A stretch of DNA of 23,341 nucleotides from Candidatus Nitrosopumilus sp. (GCA_029880665.1 JAOUNZ010000003.1:1-23341), one strand, 5' to 3'. Positions 1 through 6,917 are shown, counted from the stretch's first letter. A program made the numbers and translations. Notes: generated from the sequence alone by a model not told the origin.

Positions 1-384
1 ATAGATCACCAAAATGAAATCTATTTATTTTTCTTCTTAGAATCTACAAAAATCAGTCGAATATATTCAAAAAACGGACCAGAATTTTTTAGAGAAGATA
101 GCTCTAAAAGTTTTATTTCTAAAAATATTCAAAATTCAAAACTTTTATGGGTTGGAAATAACAAAAAGATAATTGCATTAGGAAAAAGAAAACATACTGA
201 AGTAACTAAGTTTATAGCAGAATTTTTGAAAAAGAATTTTCAGGTAGGAATACCACAAGGTCTTCAAAATGATTTTAAACGAGGTTTTAATGTATCGATA
301 GGGAGTAAAAACTTAAGCAAATCAATTAAAGAGGCTGCAAGTGAATTGATTTCAATAGATGACACATTACTTTATTTCAATTAA
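1..384 (+). CDS. 3' end of an unrecognised gene
   Basis: Frame 1 is open from the first base to TAA at 382-384, giving the last 127 residues of a protein whose start lies outside the window. The fragment is lysine- and isoleucine-rich, has no obvious membrane segment, and ends in DDTLLYFN. I do not recognise the family. Its last 26 bases overlap the start of the following kinase gene (ATG at 359) in another frame, so the two are probably co-transcribed and translationally coupled. The fragment could be an RNA- or nucleotide-related domain, but nothing visible supports a function. Confidence 0.75.
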   Translation: MDHQNEIYLFFFLESTKISRIYSKNGPEFFREDSSKSFISKNIQNSKLLWVGNNKKIIALGKRKHTEVTKFIAEFLKKNFQVGIPQGLQNDFKRGFNVSIGSKNLSKSIKEAASELISIDDTLLYFN

Positions 385-1120
385 GAAATTTGTTGATGAA
401 CCATACTCAAAAATTCTTGGATATCCAAAATCTACTTCTAGTCAAATAAAAGCAAGAATTTCTGAACTTGAAAAATTAAAAATCAAATCAATTGCGTTAA
501 CAGGTCCTACAACACTTGGAAAAATAGCAATTTTGGGGAAGGGATATGTTGGAGTCGTTGTTCTTGCAAAAAAAGGAACTAAAGAAGTTGCATTAAAAAT
601 TAGAAGAACAGATTCTCAAAGAAAAGAAATGAAAAGTGAGGCAGTCTTACTAAAACTTGTAAATTCAGTAAATGTTGGACCAAAAATTATTGATGTCAGT
701 AAAAATTTCTTGGTAATGGAATATCTTGAAGGAATTAAAATTAGTGAATGGGTAAATTCCTTGAAAGGTCCAGGCAGTACAAAAAAATTAAAATCTACAA
801 TCAGAAAAATTTTAGAAGATTGTTATAGACTAGATCAAATTGGTTTTGATCATGGTGAATTAAGTAATATTTCTAAACATGTTATAGTTGGAAAAACAAA
901 ATCAACCTTAATTGATTTTGAAAGTTCTAGTATCAATAGAAGACCATCTAATGTTACATCAATCACTCAAGCATTATTCATTGGTTCAGGAATTGCAAAA
1001 AAATCTCAAAGAATGTATAGAAATCCATCCAAAGATCAAATTATAAGTATTTTGAGACAATATAAGGAGGAAAAATCCAGAGAGAGTTTTGAAAAACTGC
1101 TCAAAATTCTGAGAGTGTAA
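359..1120 (+). CDS. Predicted small serine/threonine protein kinase (COG2112-like, RIO/Bud32-type)
   Basis: A 253-residue minimal kinase. Visible motifs in order are a glycine-rich loop LGKGYVGVV (59-67), the ATP-binding lysine in VALK (K80), a helix-C-like glutamate (E94), a hinge-like FLVMEYLEG (117-125), a catalytic loop DHGELSN (164-170) in place of HRDxxxxN, and a metal-binding IDFESS (185-190) in place of DFG. The compact catalytic loop and lack of a full C-lobe fit the archaeal COG2112 / RIO / Bud32-like group. The substrate is unknown. Residues 1-50 precede the kinase fold, so a later start is possible, but ATG at 359 overlaps the upstream gene as operon partners often do. The TAA stop at 1118-1120 directly abuts the decayed tRNA-Pro copy. 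Confidence 0.8.
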   Translation: MTHYFISIKKFVDEPYSKILGYPKSTSSQIKARISELEKLKIKSIALTGPTTLGKIAILGKGYVGVVVLAKKGTKEVALKIRRTDSQRKEMKSEAVLLKLVNSVNVGPKIIDVSKNFLVMEYLEGIKISEWVNSLKGPGSTKKLKSTIRKILEDCYRLDQIGFDHGELSNISKHVIVGKTKSTLIDFESSSINRRPSNVTSITQALFIGSGIAKKSQRMYRNPSKDQIISILRQYKEEKSRESFEKLLKILRV

Positions 1121-1180
1121 TGGGACCAGCAGGATTAAAACTTGTTTGCTAACTATTTTGGTATCATTTAGGCACAAAAT
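1121..1180 (-). pseudogene. Decayed tRNA-Pro copy (possible attachment-site scar)
   Basis: Positions 1119-1136 repeat 18 bases that span the 3' end of the intact tRNA-Pro at 4034-4051 (core TGGGACCAGCAGGATT), in the same orientation. Further along, GTATCAT (1161-1167) and AGGCACAAAAT (1170-1180) match the anticodon/D-arm side and the 5' flank of the tRNA (4119-4129) in the same order. About 34 bases are missing compared with the intact gene, and the T and anticodon arms are degraded, so no tRNA can fold. It is either a remnant of a duplicated tRNA locus or an old attR-like junction. Confidence 0.6.
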
Positions 1181-1197
1181 CAAACAGTTTACAAAAA

Positions 1198-1578
1198 TTA
1201 TTTTTTTGATATTTTCTTTGTTTTGTGAATTGCCTTGGCTCCCATCTTGATTGTCTTAATCTGTTTGGCAAGACTTAATCCAATTTTAAGAAATTTGAAG
1301 ATGGACAATACAGGAATAAGCACCAACATGGAAATATCCATCCAGTATTTTCTAAGAAATTTCTTTGGATTCTTTTCTTTTCTATACTTTAATGCCAAAT
1401 CAATAGACAATAAAATGACTAATGGATAAATCAGAACATCAAAGAATGGTTTCCATTCCAGAGGAATTTGTATGATTGGATGTTGCAAGCCCAGAATATA
1501 ATATTCAAATGACATCATACCTACAAAAAATAATGCAACTAAGGCAAGGATTGCATAATCTAATAACTTGAAATTCAG
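1198..1578 (-). CDS. Stand-alone voltage-sensor-domain membrane protein
   Basis: Residues (126-aa form) show four membrane segments of a voltage-sensor domain: S1 about 7-28, S2 about 45-66 with D60 and K64 (acid-x3-base), S3 about 75-91 with the typical W-x-D (D81) and LIPVL, and S4 about 94-112 with lysines K95, K98, K105, K108, K111. No S5-S6 pore follows; it ends in a short lysine-rich tail. The first ATG (1518) would cut S1 in half. The frame is open upstream, and CTG at 1578 sits 7 bases after AGGTGA (1586-1591), a good Shine-Dalgarno sequence, so I prefer the CTG start; 1518 is the alternative. It follows the HTH regulator, probably in one operon. It may be a proton-channel-like or sensor protein; this is inference. 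Confidence 0.65.
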   Translation of the reverse strand: MNFKLLDYAILALVALFFVGMMSFEYYILGLQHPIIQIPLEWKPFFDVLIYPLVILLSIDLALKYRKEKNPKKFLRKYWMDISMLVLIPVLSIFKFLKIGLSLAKQIKTIKMGAKAIHKTKKISKK

Positions 1579-1585
1579 TTTGTTT

Positions 1586-1591
1586 TCACCT
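1586..1591 (-). promoter_or_regulatory. Shine-Dalgarno sequence favouring a CTG start
   Basis: AGGTGA on the minus strand, 7 bases before the CTG codon at 1578 and just after the stop of the upstream regulator gene. No ATG, GTG or TTG in the correct frame lies between that stop and the ATG at 1518. Confidence 0.5.
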
Positions 1592-1599
1592 GTTTGAGA

Positions 1600-2400
1600 T
1601 CATTCCTTTAGCTTACTTTCCTGAAATACGTCAGAGCCATACCAGCAATATCTAAAGTAATCTAAACACCATTCATGAAACATAGGATCATCAGAATAAA
1701 ACATCTCACTTAGATCAGGTTCCCCATTAAGTGTGGGAAACATGATACATGCTTCTTTTTCATTTAAAATCACTACAGTTTGAACATCCTTTCCCATTTT
1801 TCTTTCAATGAGACCTTTTTCTAGCAGTTTGTCAAAACCAAGTTTTTTGAGCAATGCCTTTCGGCCTTTTGGGACAACTGCAGACTCTGAGAAAATATAC
1901 TTGAGTTTCACATCTTTTTTGACTCTCTTTACAATGAGTTCAATAAGATCAAGAGGTACCTCAGACAGTATCTCATAGATGTATTCATCAGAGTTTTTGT
2001 AAACATTTTTCCATTGTTCAAGTGTTTTGGTGATTCCTTTTACATGATGACTTTTGGCAAGCTGTCCACATCTCATTTGAAACTTTATTGGGATGTTTCC
2101 AAAATTATGTTCTTCAAAATATTTTCGATTCTGAGACAGAAAAACCATGGATGGAACCTGTGTACAAATGGTTTGTCCAAATGTCGTCAGTGTATACTTT
2201 CCATTAATTTTTTTCTTTATCAATCCTGAGTTTTCCAGTCTTGTAAAATTCCTGTGAACCTCTTGTTTTGTTGCATTGATTTCTTTTGCAAGGGCAGTAG
2301 GAGTAATCTCTTTTGTGAGCAATGCAAACAAAATGGATAATCGCTGTGAACTTGCAAGTTCTAAAACATAATCAGCTGTCTCATCAATTAAATCACTCAC
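1600..2400 (-). CDS. Winged-helix transcriptional regulator with FilR1-type domain (COG4742-like)
   Basis: A 266-residue protein. Residues about 8-75 form an ArsR/MarR-like winged helix (recognition segment near TPTALAKEINATKQEVHRNF, then GLIKKKINGKYTLT). Residues about 90-250 resemble the FilR1/DUF1724 domain, with the family's pattern of fIP followed by a gLxxxxxVkG-like segment and a C-terminal half near residues 215-250 that could sense a ligand. Start is GTG at 2400, about 25-30 bp after an AT-rich TTTTTATG box, consistent with a leaderless transcript. It lies 77 bp downstream of the multicopper oxidase gene on the same strand and could regulate it. It ends with TGA (1600-1602) in the same frame as the following membrane-protein gene. 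Confidence 0.75.
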   Translation of the reverse strand: MSDLIDETADYVLELASSQRLSILFALLTKEITPTALAKEINATKQEVHRNFTRLENSGLIKKKINGKYTLTTFGQTICTQVPSMVFLSQNRKYFEEHNFGNIPIKFQMRCGQLAKSHHVKGITKTLEQWKNVYKNSDEYIYEILSEVPLDLIELIVKRVKKDVKLKYIFSESAVVPKGRKALLKKLGFDKLLEKGLIERKMGKDVQTVVILNEKEACIMFPTLNGEPDLSEMFYSDDPMFHEWCLDYFRYCWYGSDVFQESKLKE

Positions 2401-2477
2401 AATACAGTAATTGTTTACTTTAGCATAAAAATGAAATCAAAATGAGCTTTAACTAAGAAATTTACATCAAAGGGAAT

Positions 2478-3812
2478 CTAGATTACGCTAATTACTCCTT
2501 CCATCCAAGGATGCAACGTACAAAAGTAATCAAGTTCCCCTTTGTTATCAAATGTGTAACTCCATGTGTTTCCTGCCTGAATGAATCCTGAATCAAAGGA
2601 AAGTTTTTTGTCAGTGACTGTATGTGCTACAAAGTCATCATTTGTCCATGTTACAGTTATGCCAGAATTGACTTGGATTCCAAGTGGATCATAAGACTCT
2701 ACAATGTCAGGGTTCCAAGAGTCTTTTACAATTATGACTTTATCTGTCTGGATTTTTTCAGTTTCCCCTATTGTTGATTCCCCTAGATTGTCATAAGAGA
2801 TTAGTTGTGGTTGCTCCAAGGACATTATCAGGTCTTCTTGCCATTTTATCATGGAGTTACTTCCTCTGTTATTGCTAGGAGTCTGAATATCAATTAGTGT
2901 AGAATCATCTTCAAGTACCTCAATTATTGCCATGGAGCCACGCTCTTCCTGTATGCCATGGACATGAAAAAGATATGTTCCAGATTTGTCCCATTTTGCC
3001 TCAATGATTGCAGTGTCACCATTTCCAATAAGGTGTGTTTGTGCAAAGTATGGCTCATTCCATAGGATTCCAGAAGGGTACACTTTGAAAATAGTGCTAT
3101 GGACATGGAATGGGGATTGCAGTACTCCACCTACTCCTGCAACATAGAATCTAGCTAATTCTCCCTGTACAACTTGTATTGGGTTGTCCATGTACTGGTT
3201 TGCATACCCGTTAATCATATAATATTCTGTAAAGTATTCTAATGCATTGTTTGGATCAAACTCGCTTAAAGTAAAGAAATATTCTCGTGCTGGTTCCATT
3301 GGGCGAATTGCAGGATCAATTATCATAGCTCCAAACATTCCCATTCGGACATGTTCAGATGTTGGAAATGCATGGCAATGATACATGAACATTCCGGATT
3401 CTTTTGCAACAAAGTGGTATGTGTATTCCTCACCAGGCATTATTTGTGGAAAGACACCGTCATTTTCTGAGTCATGTGTTCCATGAAAATGAATGGTATG
3501 AGCGTAAGGTGTTTCATTTACAAATTTTACTGTGACATCATCGCCTTCAGTGAATCGAAGTGTCGGTGCAGGGACTGTTCCATTGTATGTCCATACAGTT
3601 GTCCTTACTCCTGGAGAAACTTCAATTTCTGCATCCTGTGCAATTAACGTGTAAGATAATGTTTGAGGGTTTTGGTTTTTAAATTTTGGATAAGTATCTG
3701 ATGAGTCTGCTGTACTAGTCTGAATTTCAGGTGATTGAAGAAAAAGAACAAAACCTATGCTAAGTCCAATAATAACTCCTACTACGACATAAAGAGTACT
3801 AGATTTCATCAT
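2478..3812 (-). CDS. Two-domain multicopper oxidase fused to a C-terminal plastocyanin-like domain
   Basis: A 444-residue exported protein. Residues 7-26 form a signal peptide or membrane anchor. Cupredoxin domain 1 (about 50-170) has HTIHFH (105-110) and MYHCH (143-147) with a type 1 copper set C146, H154, M157/M159. Domain 2 (about 195-300) has FHVH (235-238) and FHVH (282-285) but no cysteine there, so no second type 1 site. The four HxH motifs match the trinuclear cluster of trimeric two-domain oxidases. Residues about 357-444 are a complete plastocyanin/amicyanin-type domain with H397, C431, H434, M437, a likely built-in electron carrier. Thaumarchaeal relatives are called NirK or multicopper oxidase; the catalytic Asp of classical NirK appears replaced by H108. 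Two ATG codons lie at 3812 and 3809. Confidence 0.88.
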   Translation of the reverse strand: MMKSSTLYVVVGVIIGLSIGFVLFLQSPEIQTSTADSSDTYPKFKNQNPQTLSYTLIAQDAEIEVSPGVRTTVWTYNGTVPAPTLRFTEGDDVTVKFVNETPYAHTIHFHGTHDSENDGVFPQIMPGEEYTYHFVAKESGMFMYHCHAFPTSEHVRMGMFGAMIIDPAIRPMEPAREYFFTLSEFDPNNALEYFTEYYMINGYANQYMDNPIQVVQGELARFYVAGVGGVLQSPFHVHSTIFKVYPSGILWNEPYFAQTHLIGNGDTAIIEAKWDKSGTYLFHVHGIQEERGSMAIIEVLEDDSTLIDIQTPSNNRGSNSMIKWQEDLIMSLEQPQLISYDNLGESTIGETEKIQTDKVIIVKDSWNPDIVESYDPLGIQVNSGITVTWTNDDFVAHTVTDKKLSFDSGFIQAGNTWSYTFDNKGELDYFCTLHPWMEGVISVI

Positions 3813-3841
3813 AACAACACTGAAGAAAAGTAAAGATCTTT

Positions 3842-3849
3842 CTAATAAA
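3842..3849 (-). promoter_or_regulatory. TATA box of the multicopper oxidase gene
   Basis: TTTATTAG on the minus strand, about 30 bases before the ATG at 3812. This is the usual archaeal TATA distance for a short leader or none. Confidence 0.4.
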
Positions 3850-3929
3850 AAACATTGGTCAGCTAATCAGCTTACTGGTAATTATCAGAATTTACTAGAC
3901 TCTATGACTATGTCTTGTAAAGTATAATC

Positions 3930-4082
3930 ATGAAAACACAACAAATCTCAAATTGGAACAAAATGGTTAATGCCCCATTCAAAAAAGTCATAAAATTCGA
4001 TCTTATCTGCATGGCAATAGGAGCAATAATTGGAATGGGACCAGCAGGATTTGAACCTGCGACCACTAGTCCCCCAGACTAG
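3930..4082 (+). pseudogene. Truncated amino-acid-permease-like N-terminus running into tRNA-Pro
   Basis: ATG at 3930 opens a 50-codon frame ending in TAG at 4080-4082. Residues 1-37 look like the N-terminus of an APC-family permease: a basic stretch, then KFDLICMAIGAIIGMG, which resembles the first-helix IGAIIGxG motif. From 4036 on, the frame merely reads through the antisense strand of tRNA-Pro, so the rest of the permease is absent. It looks like a gene fragment cut at the 3' end of the tRNA, consistent with an old insertion or deletion. The match is short and made by eye. It could be a chance ORF. Confidence 0.4.
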
Positions 4083-4109
4083 TATCATACCAAGCTAGAC
4101 TACGATCCC
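4036..4109 (-). tRNA. tRNA-Pro (anticodon GGG)
   Basis: A 74-nt cloverleaf on the minus strand. The acceptor stem GGGATCG pairs with TGGTCCC (two G-T pairs), followed by discriminator A. The D loop is AGCTTGGTA. The anticodon stem CTAGT/ACTAG encloses CTGGGGG (anticodon GGG at 4073-4075). The T arm is GCAGG-TTCAAAT-CCTGC. CCA is not encoded and there is no intron. The T13-T22 position in the D stem is mismatched. A decayed copy of its 3' part lies at 1121-1180. Confidence 0.93.
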
Positions 4110-4130
4110 TTACTTCAGAGGCACAAAATG

Positions 4131-4142
4131 AAATTATTAAAT
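4131..4142. promoter_or_regulatory. Shared TATA-like box between tRNA-Pro and a small zinc protein
   Basis: AAATTATTAAAT lies about 25 bp upstream of the tRNA 5' end (4109) on the minus strand and about 23 bp upstream of the ATG at 4165 on the plus strand. Its near-symmetry would let one element serve both divergent transcripts. Confidence 0.45.
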
Positions 4143-4164
4143 CGTTGTATTAATCATAGTATTT

Positions 4165-4368
4165 ATGAAACTTTGTAAAATTTGTCATAAAATTTCTGCT
4201 ACTGATCAAGATCATCTTGATTGTGTTCAAAGAAGAAATATTGAGTTAGGAGATGAAGATTTTAAAAATAAAATTCCTGAAAAATTAAATTTGTCAAAAT
4301 ATGATCAAGATTTAGGAGTAGAAGTAAGAGCTATTTTAGAGCATCTTTCAAAATACAAAGATAGTTAA
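4165..4368 (+). CDS. Small putative zinc-binding protein, function unknown
   Basis: A 67-residue protein beginning MKLCKICHK. C4-x2-C7 followed by H17 and C20 could bind one zinc ion. The rest (about 25-67) is acidic and probably helical, with no membrane segment. The ATG lies about 23 bp after an AT-rich box, suggesting a leaderless mRNA. It diverges from tRNA-Pro and converges on the SQR-like gene, with 6 bases between the stops. I do not recognise a named family. Confidence 0.7.
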   Translation: MKLCKICHKISATDQDHLDCVQRRNIELGDEDFKNKIPEKLNLSKYDQDLGVEVRAILEHLSKYKDS

Positions 4369-4374
4369 AATAAA

Positions 4375-5523
4375 TTACAACCACTTGGACATTCTCTCTT
4401 TTTCAAATTCTATTTTTTTAGAAAGATTGCAGGATGTTGATTCCGTAAGATTTGTTGATGGTTTAGCATTTGTAAACATGTCAACTTCAATTATAGAAGC
4501 TGTGTTTCTACCAGATTCAATAAAACATCCACCTTTTCCATCAAATAGTGTAGATTCTTCTTTTGATTGAATTTTTGAAATAATATTTTTTGCAACAATG
4601 ATGCCTTCTCCTTCAGCAAAAATTCCTGCTTTTGGAACTGCCATGTTTTCTGCAACAGCTAAACTAGTTACATCACCAACTGCAAAGATATTTTCAAAAG
4701 GTGTTTTACAATCTCGATCTATCAAAATAAATCCAGATTCTTTGGCTAATCCTGAATCATAGATAGCTTTTGGAGCAACATGAGGTGGAATAGCTAAGAG
4801 TAGATCAAAATCAGCTTCACTATTTTCAAAAATTAATTTTTTAGGTTCAACAGATTTTATTTTGCAAAAATTATGAAAAACAATTTTTTCAGAATTTATT
4901 AGTTCAAGAATTTGTTTACTTACTTCAGGTCCAGCTGCGGGTAATGTAATTGAAGCAGGACTGTAAAAATCAATTTGAATATAATCACGAACTCCTCGTT
5001 TTCTAAGCATAGAATCTATTAGTAAACTAGCCTCAAACGGTGCTGGTGGACATTTGTAAGGCATACCCATGATAGAAATTGCAATTTTTCCTGATTCAAT
5101 ACTCTTAAGTTTTTCATGAATTTCTAAAAGACTGTTGTGATCATAAAGATTGAATCCATTTTCTTCTAATCCGGGTATTTTTTGAGGGGCTAAAATTGCT
5201 CCCATCGAAATTATCAGGAAATCAAATGAAATTTTTCCTGATTTCGTTTTCACGTTCTTATCTTCGATATTAATTGATGTGATTTCATCTTTAATGAAAT
5301 TGATTTCTTTTTTTGGTAATTCATTAAGTGAACCAATAGAGTTTTCAAAAGTTCTAGTTCCATTAATGATCCATAATTTTGCAAATCCTACCATAAACCA
5401 GTCTTTTTTATCAATTATTGTGATTTTTACTTGTGACGGAGAAAGCGAGTTTCTTAGTTCATGTGCTGATGAAAGCCCACCAAAACCTCCACCTAATATA
5501 ACAACATGTGGAATATTTGTCAA
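4375..5523 (-). CDS. SQR/FCSD-like FAD-dependent pyridine nucleotide-disulfide oxidoreductase
   Basis: A 382-residue flavoprotein. It has an N-terminal FAD-binding LGGGFGG (10-16), the motif YKCPPAPFE (156-164) typical of sulfide:quinone oxidoreductase and flavocytochrome c sulfide dehydrogenase relatives, and the second FAD motif AVGD (281-284). C158 and C333 are candidate redox cysteines, but C-terminal membrane helices of true SQR are not evident. It may oxidise sulfide or act as a type II NADH- or quinone-linked dehydrogenase; the substrate cannot be decided. The start is TTG at 5523, one base after the stop of the short-chain dehydrogenase gene on the same strand, so the two form an operon. 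Confidence 0.82.
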   Translation of the reverse strand: MTNIPHVVILGGGFGGLSSAHELRNSLSPSQVKITIIDKKDWFMVGFAKLWIINGTRTFENSIGSLNELPKKEINFIKDEITSINIEDKNVKTKSGKISFDFLIISMGAILAPQKIPGLEENGFNLYDHNSLLEIHEKLKSIESGKIAISIMGMPYKCPPAPFEASLLIDSMLRKRGVRDYIQIDFYSPASITLPAAGPEVSKQILELINSEKIVFHNFCKIKSVEPKKLIFENSEADFDLLLAIPPHVAPKAIYDSGLAKESGFILIDRDCKTPFENIFAVGDVTSLAVAENMAVPKAGIFAEGEGIIVAKNIISKIQSKEESTLFDGKGGCFIESGRNTASIIEVDMFTNAKPSTNLTESTSCNLSKKIEFEKERMSKWL

Positions 5524-5524
5524 T

Positions 5525-6265
5525 TTAACGTTCTTGTGCAGTAGGTCTTATCAAAATCTCATTAACGTTAACATGCGGTGGTGATTCAACAGCATACAAA
5601 ATTGCATTTGCGATATCTTCTGCCTGTAATGCTTCCATCTTTTTTGCATTTTCTATAAATCCTTGTAAAGATCCATCAGTAATTGTATCGTTAAGTTCTG
5701 TTGCAACAACTCCAGGTTCAATACTAGTTACCCGAATGTTAGAACGTCCACTGAATTCTTGTCTTAATCCCTCAGTAAATGCTGCAACAGCATGTTTTGT
5801 TGCACAATAAACACTACCTGCAGGAAAAACAATTCTTCCAGCTACTGATGAGAGATTTACAATGTGACCAGATTTTTTCTCTTTCATATGTGAGATTACA
5901 GCAGCTGTAGAATATAATACACCTTTGATATTTACATCAACCATTCTATCCCATTCATCTATTTTGAGGTTTTTGAAGAAACTTAAAGGCATCAAACCTG
6001 CATTGTTTACAAGAATATCAATGGAATTCCATTTATCTAAAACTGCTTTAGCAAAATTATCACATTCAGATCTTTGTGTTACATCTAATTTTTGATAAAA
6101 AACTTCTCCTCCATTAGCAGAAATTTTTTTTGCAAGATCTTCTAATCTGTCAACTCTTCTAGCTCCTATTGCAACCTTAGCACCTGCCTTTGCCAGTGCC
6201 AAAGCAGTAGCAAATCCAATTCCACTGCTTGCACCAGTTATTATTACAACTTTGTCTTTAATCAT
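5525..6265 (-). CDS. Short-chain dehydrogenase/reductase (classical SDR)
   Basis: A 246-residue Rossmann-fold oxidoreductase with the cofactor motif TGASSGIG (10-17), the structural NNAG (87-90) and the catalytic set S140, Y153 and K157 (YCATK). R37 and R38 after strand 2 (GARR) suggest NADP(H) preference. Length and motif spacing match the classical SDR family of bacterial 3-oxoacyl-ACP-reductase-like and serine-dehydrogenase-like enzymes; the substrate is not predictable. It is the first gene of a two-gene operon with the flavoprotein at 4375-5523, which starts one base after its stop. Confidence 0.9.
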   Translation of the reverse strand: MIKDKVVIITGASSGIGFATALALAKAGAKVAIGARRVDRLEDLAKKISANGGEVFYQKLDVTQRSECDNFAKAVLDKWNSIDILVNNAGLMPLSFFKNLKIDEWDRMVDVNIKGVLYSTAAVISHMKEKKSGHIVNLSSVAGRIVFPAGSVYCATKHAVAAFTEGLRQEFSGRSNIRVTSIEPGVVATELNDTITDGSLQGFIENAKKMEALQAEDIANAILYAVESPPHVNVNEILIRPTAQER

Positions 6266-6342
6266 CTAGATCACAAGCAGATTTGGTATTTACATTGTAA
6301 AAATGTTTAGAAATTAAAAAATTTTAAGAGAAATATAGCACC

Positions 6343-6350
6343 TTTATTAA
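6343..6350 (+). promoter_or_regulatory. TATA box of the AN1 zinc-finger gene
   Basis: TTTATTAA, 27 bases before the ATG at 6377. This spacing predicts a leaderless transcript. Confidence 0.5.
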
Positions 6351-6376
6351 AAAGAAAAATAGTAAATAGAATAACT

Positions 6377-6598
6377 ATGCAATCAGAAAATTGTGCATAT
6401 TGTGGTGATTTAACAGATTTGCCATTTCAATGTAATTATTGTAAAGATCCATTTTGTGCAGAACACAGGCTTCCTGAAGATCATAGATGTGTAAAACTTA
6501 ATCAAATTAGAGCAAAAAGATTTGGTGAAAAAAAAATCATACGAGATGGTGGACAAAATAAACCAAATATTTTCAAACGAATTTTTAGTAAATTTTAA
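6377..6598 (+). CDS. AN1-type zinc-finger protein
   Basis: A 73-residue protein. Residues 6-38 carry the AN1 spacing CxxC, CxxC, CxxxH and HxC, with the sequence CNYCKDPFCAEHR and PEDHRC characteristic of zf-AN1. It should bind two zinc ions. The C-terminal tail (39-73) is strongly basic and ends in FKRIFSKF. Small AN1 proteins are common in archaea; in eukaryotes the domain occurs in proteasome- and stress-related proteins, but the archaeal role is not settled. It has its own promoter and converges on the membrane-protein gene at 6602. Confidence 0.85.
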   Translation: MQSENCAYCGDLTDLPFQCNYCKDPFCAEHRLPEDHRCVKLNQIRAKRFGEKKIIRDGGQNKPNIFKRIFSKF

Positions 6599-6601
6599 AA
6601 A

Positions 6602-6886
6602 TCAATAAGGACTTTTATCAGGAGAAATTTTTGCACGTTTCCCTTGATAAATAAGAGCTATTGCAAGTGCAAACATTATCATTCCAGTTAATGGGAAGTT
6701 TTGTGGTGTTGGTAAAATAAACCAATAATAAACACCAAAACCAATAGATACAACCGCCTGAATCCACAGTTTTATCCATTTTGGAGCTTTAACTAATCTA
6801 CTTATAATTTCAACAACAAAAATCCCAATTACGGGATAAATTGTGTAAAATAAAAAATCAATTACATCAACACCTGTATGAGACAT
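6602..6886 (-). CDS. Small membrane protein, three predicted helices
   Basis: A 94-residue protein with hydrophobic segments at about 9-30, 40-58 and 65-82, and a basic C-terminus (GKRAKISPDK). I do not recognise a family. It lies 31 bp downstream of the GINS gene on the same strand, and the gap holds an inverted repeat just before its ATG. It could be transcribed with the GINS gene or separately. Confidence 0.65.
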   Translation of the reverse strand: MSHTGVDVIDFLFYTIYPVIGIFVVEIISRLVKAPKWIKLWIQAVVSIGFGVYYWFILPTPQNFPLTGMIMFALAIALIYQGKRAKISPDKSPY

Positions 6887-6887
6887 G

Positions 6888-6910
6888 TTATACCAAAGAA
6901 AAAGGTATAA
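6888..6910 (-). promoter_or_regulatory. Inverted repeat before the small membrane-protein gene
   Basis: TTATACC and GGTATAA form a perfect 7-bp stem around a 9-base loop, ending one base before the ATG at 6886. In RNA it would form a hairpin over the ribosome landing site; in DNA it could be an operator or overlap a TATA element. Confidence 0.35.
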
Positions 6911-6917
6911 TTTCTAG

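Noticed and set aside
2478..3812. Calling the multicopper oxidase nirK outright
   Set aside because: Four HxH motifs and His in place of the catalytic Asp fit a two-domain oxidase at least as well, so no gene symbol is given.
4036..4082. Coding reading (GFEPATTSP-like) across tRNA-Pro
   Set aside because: This is the usual spurious peptide seen when antisense tRNA is translated.
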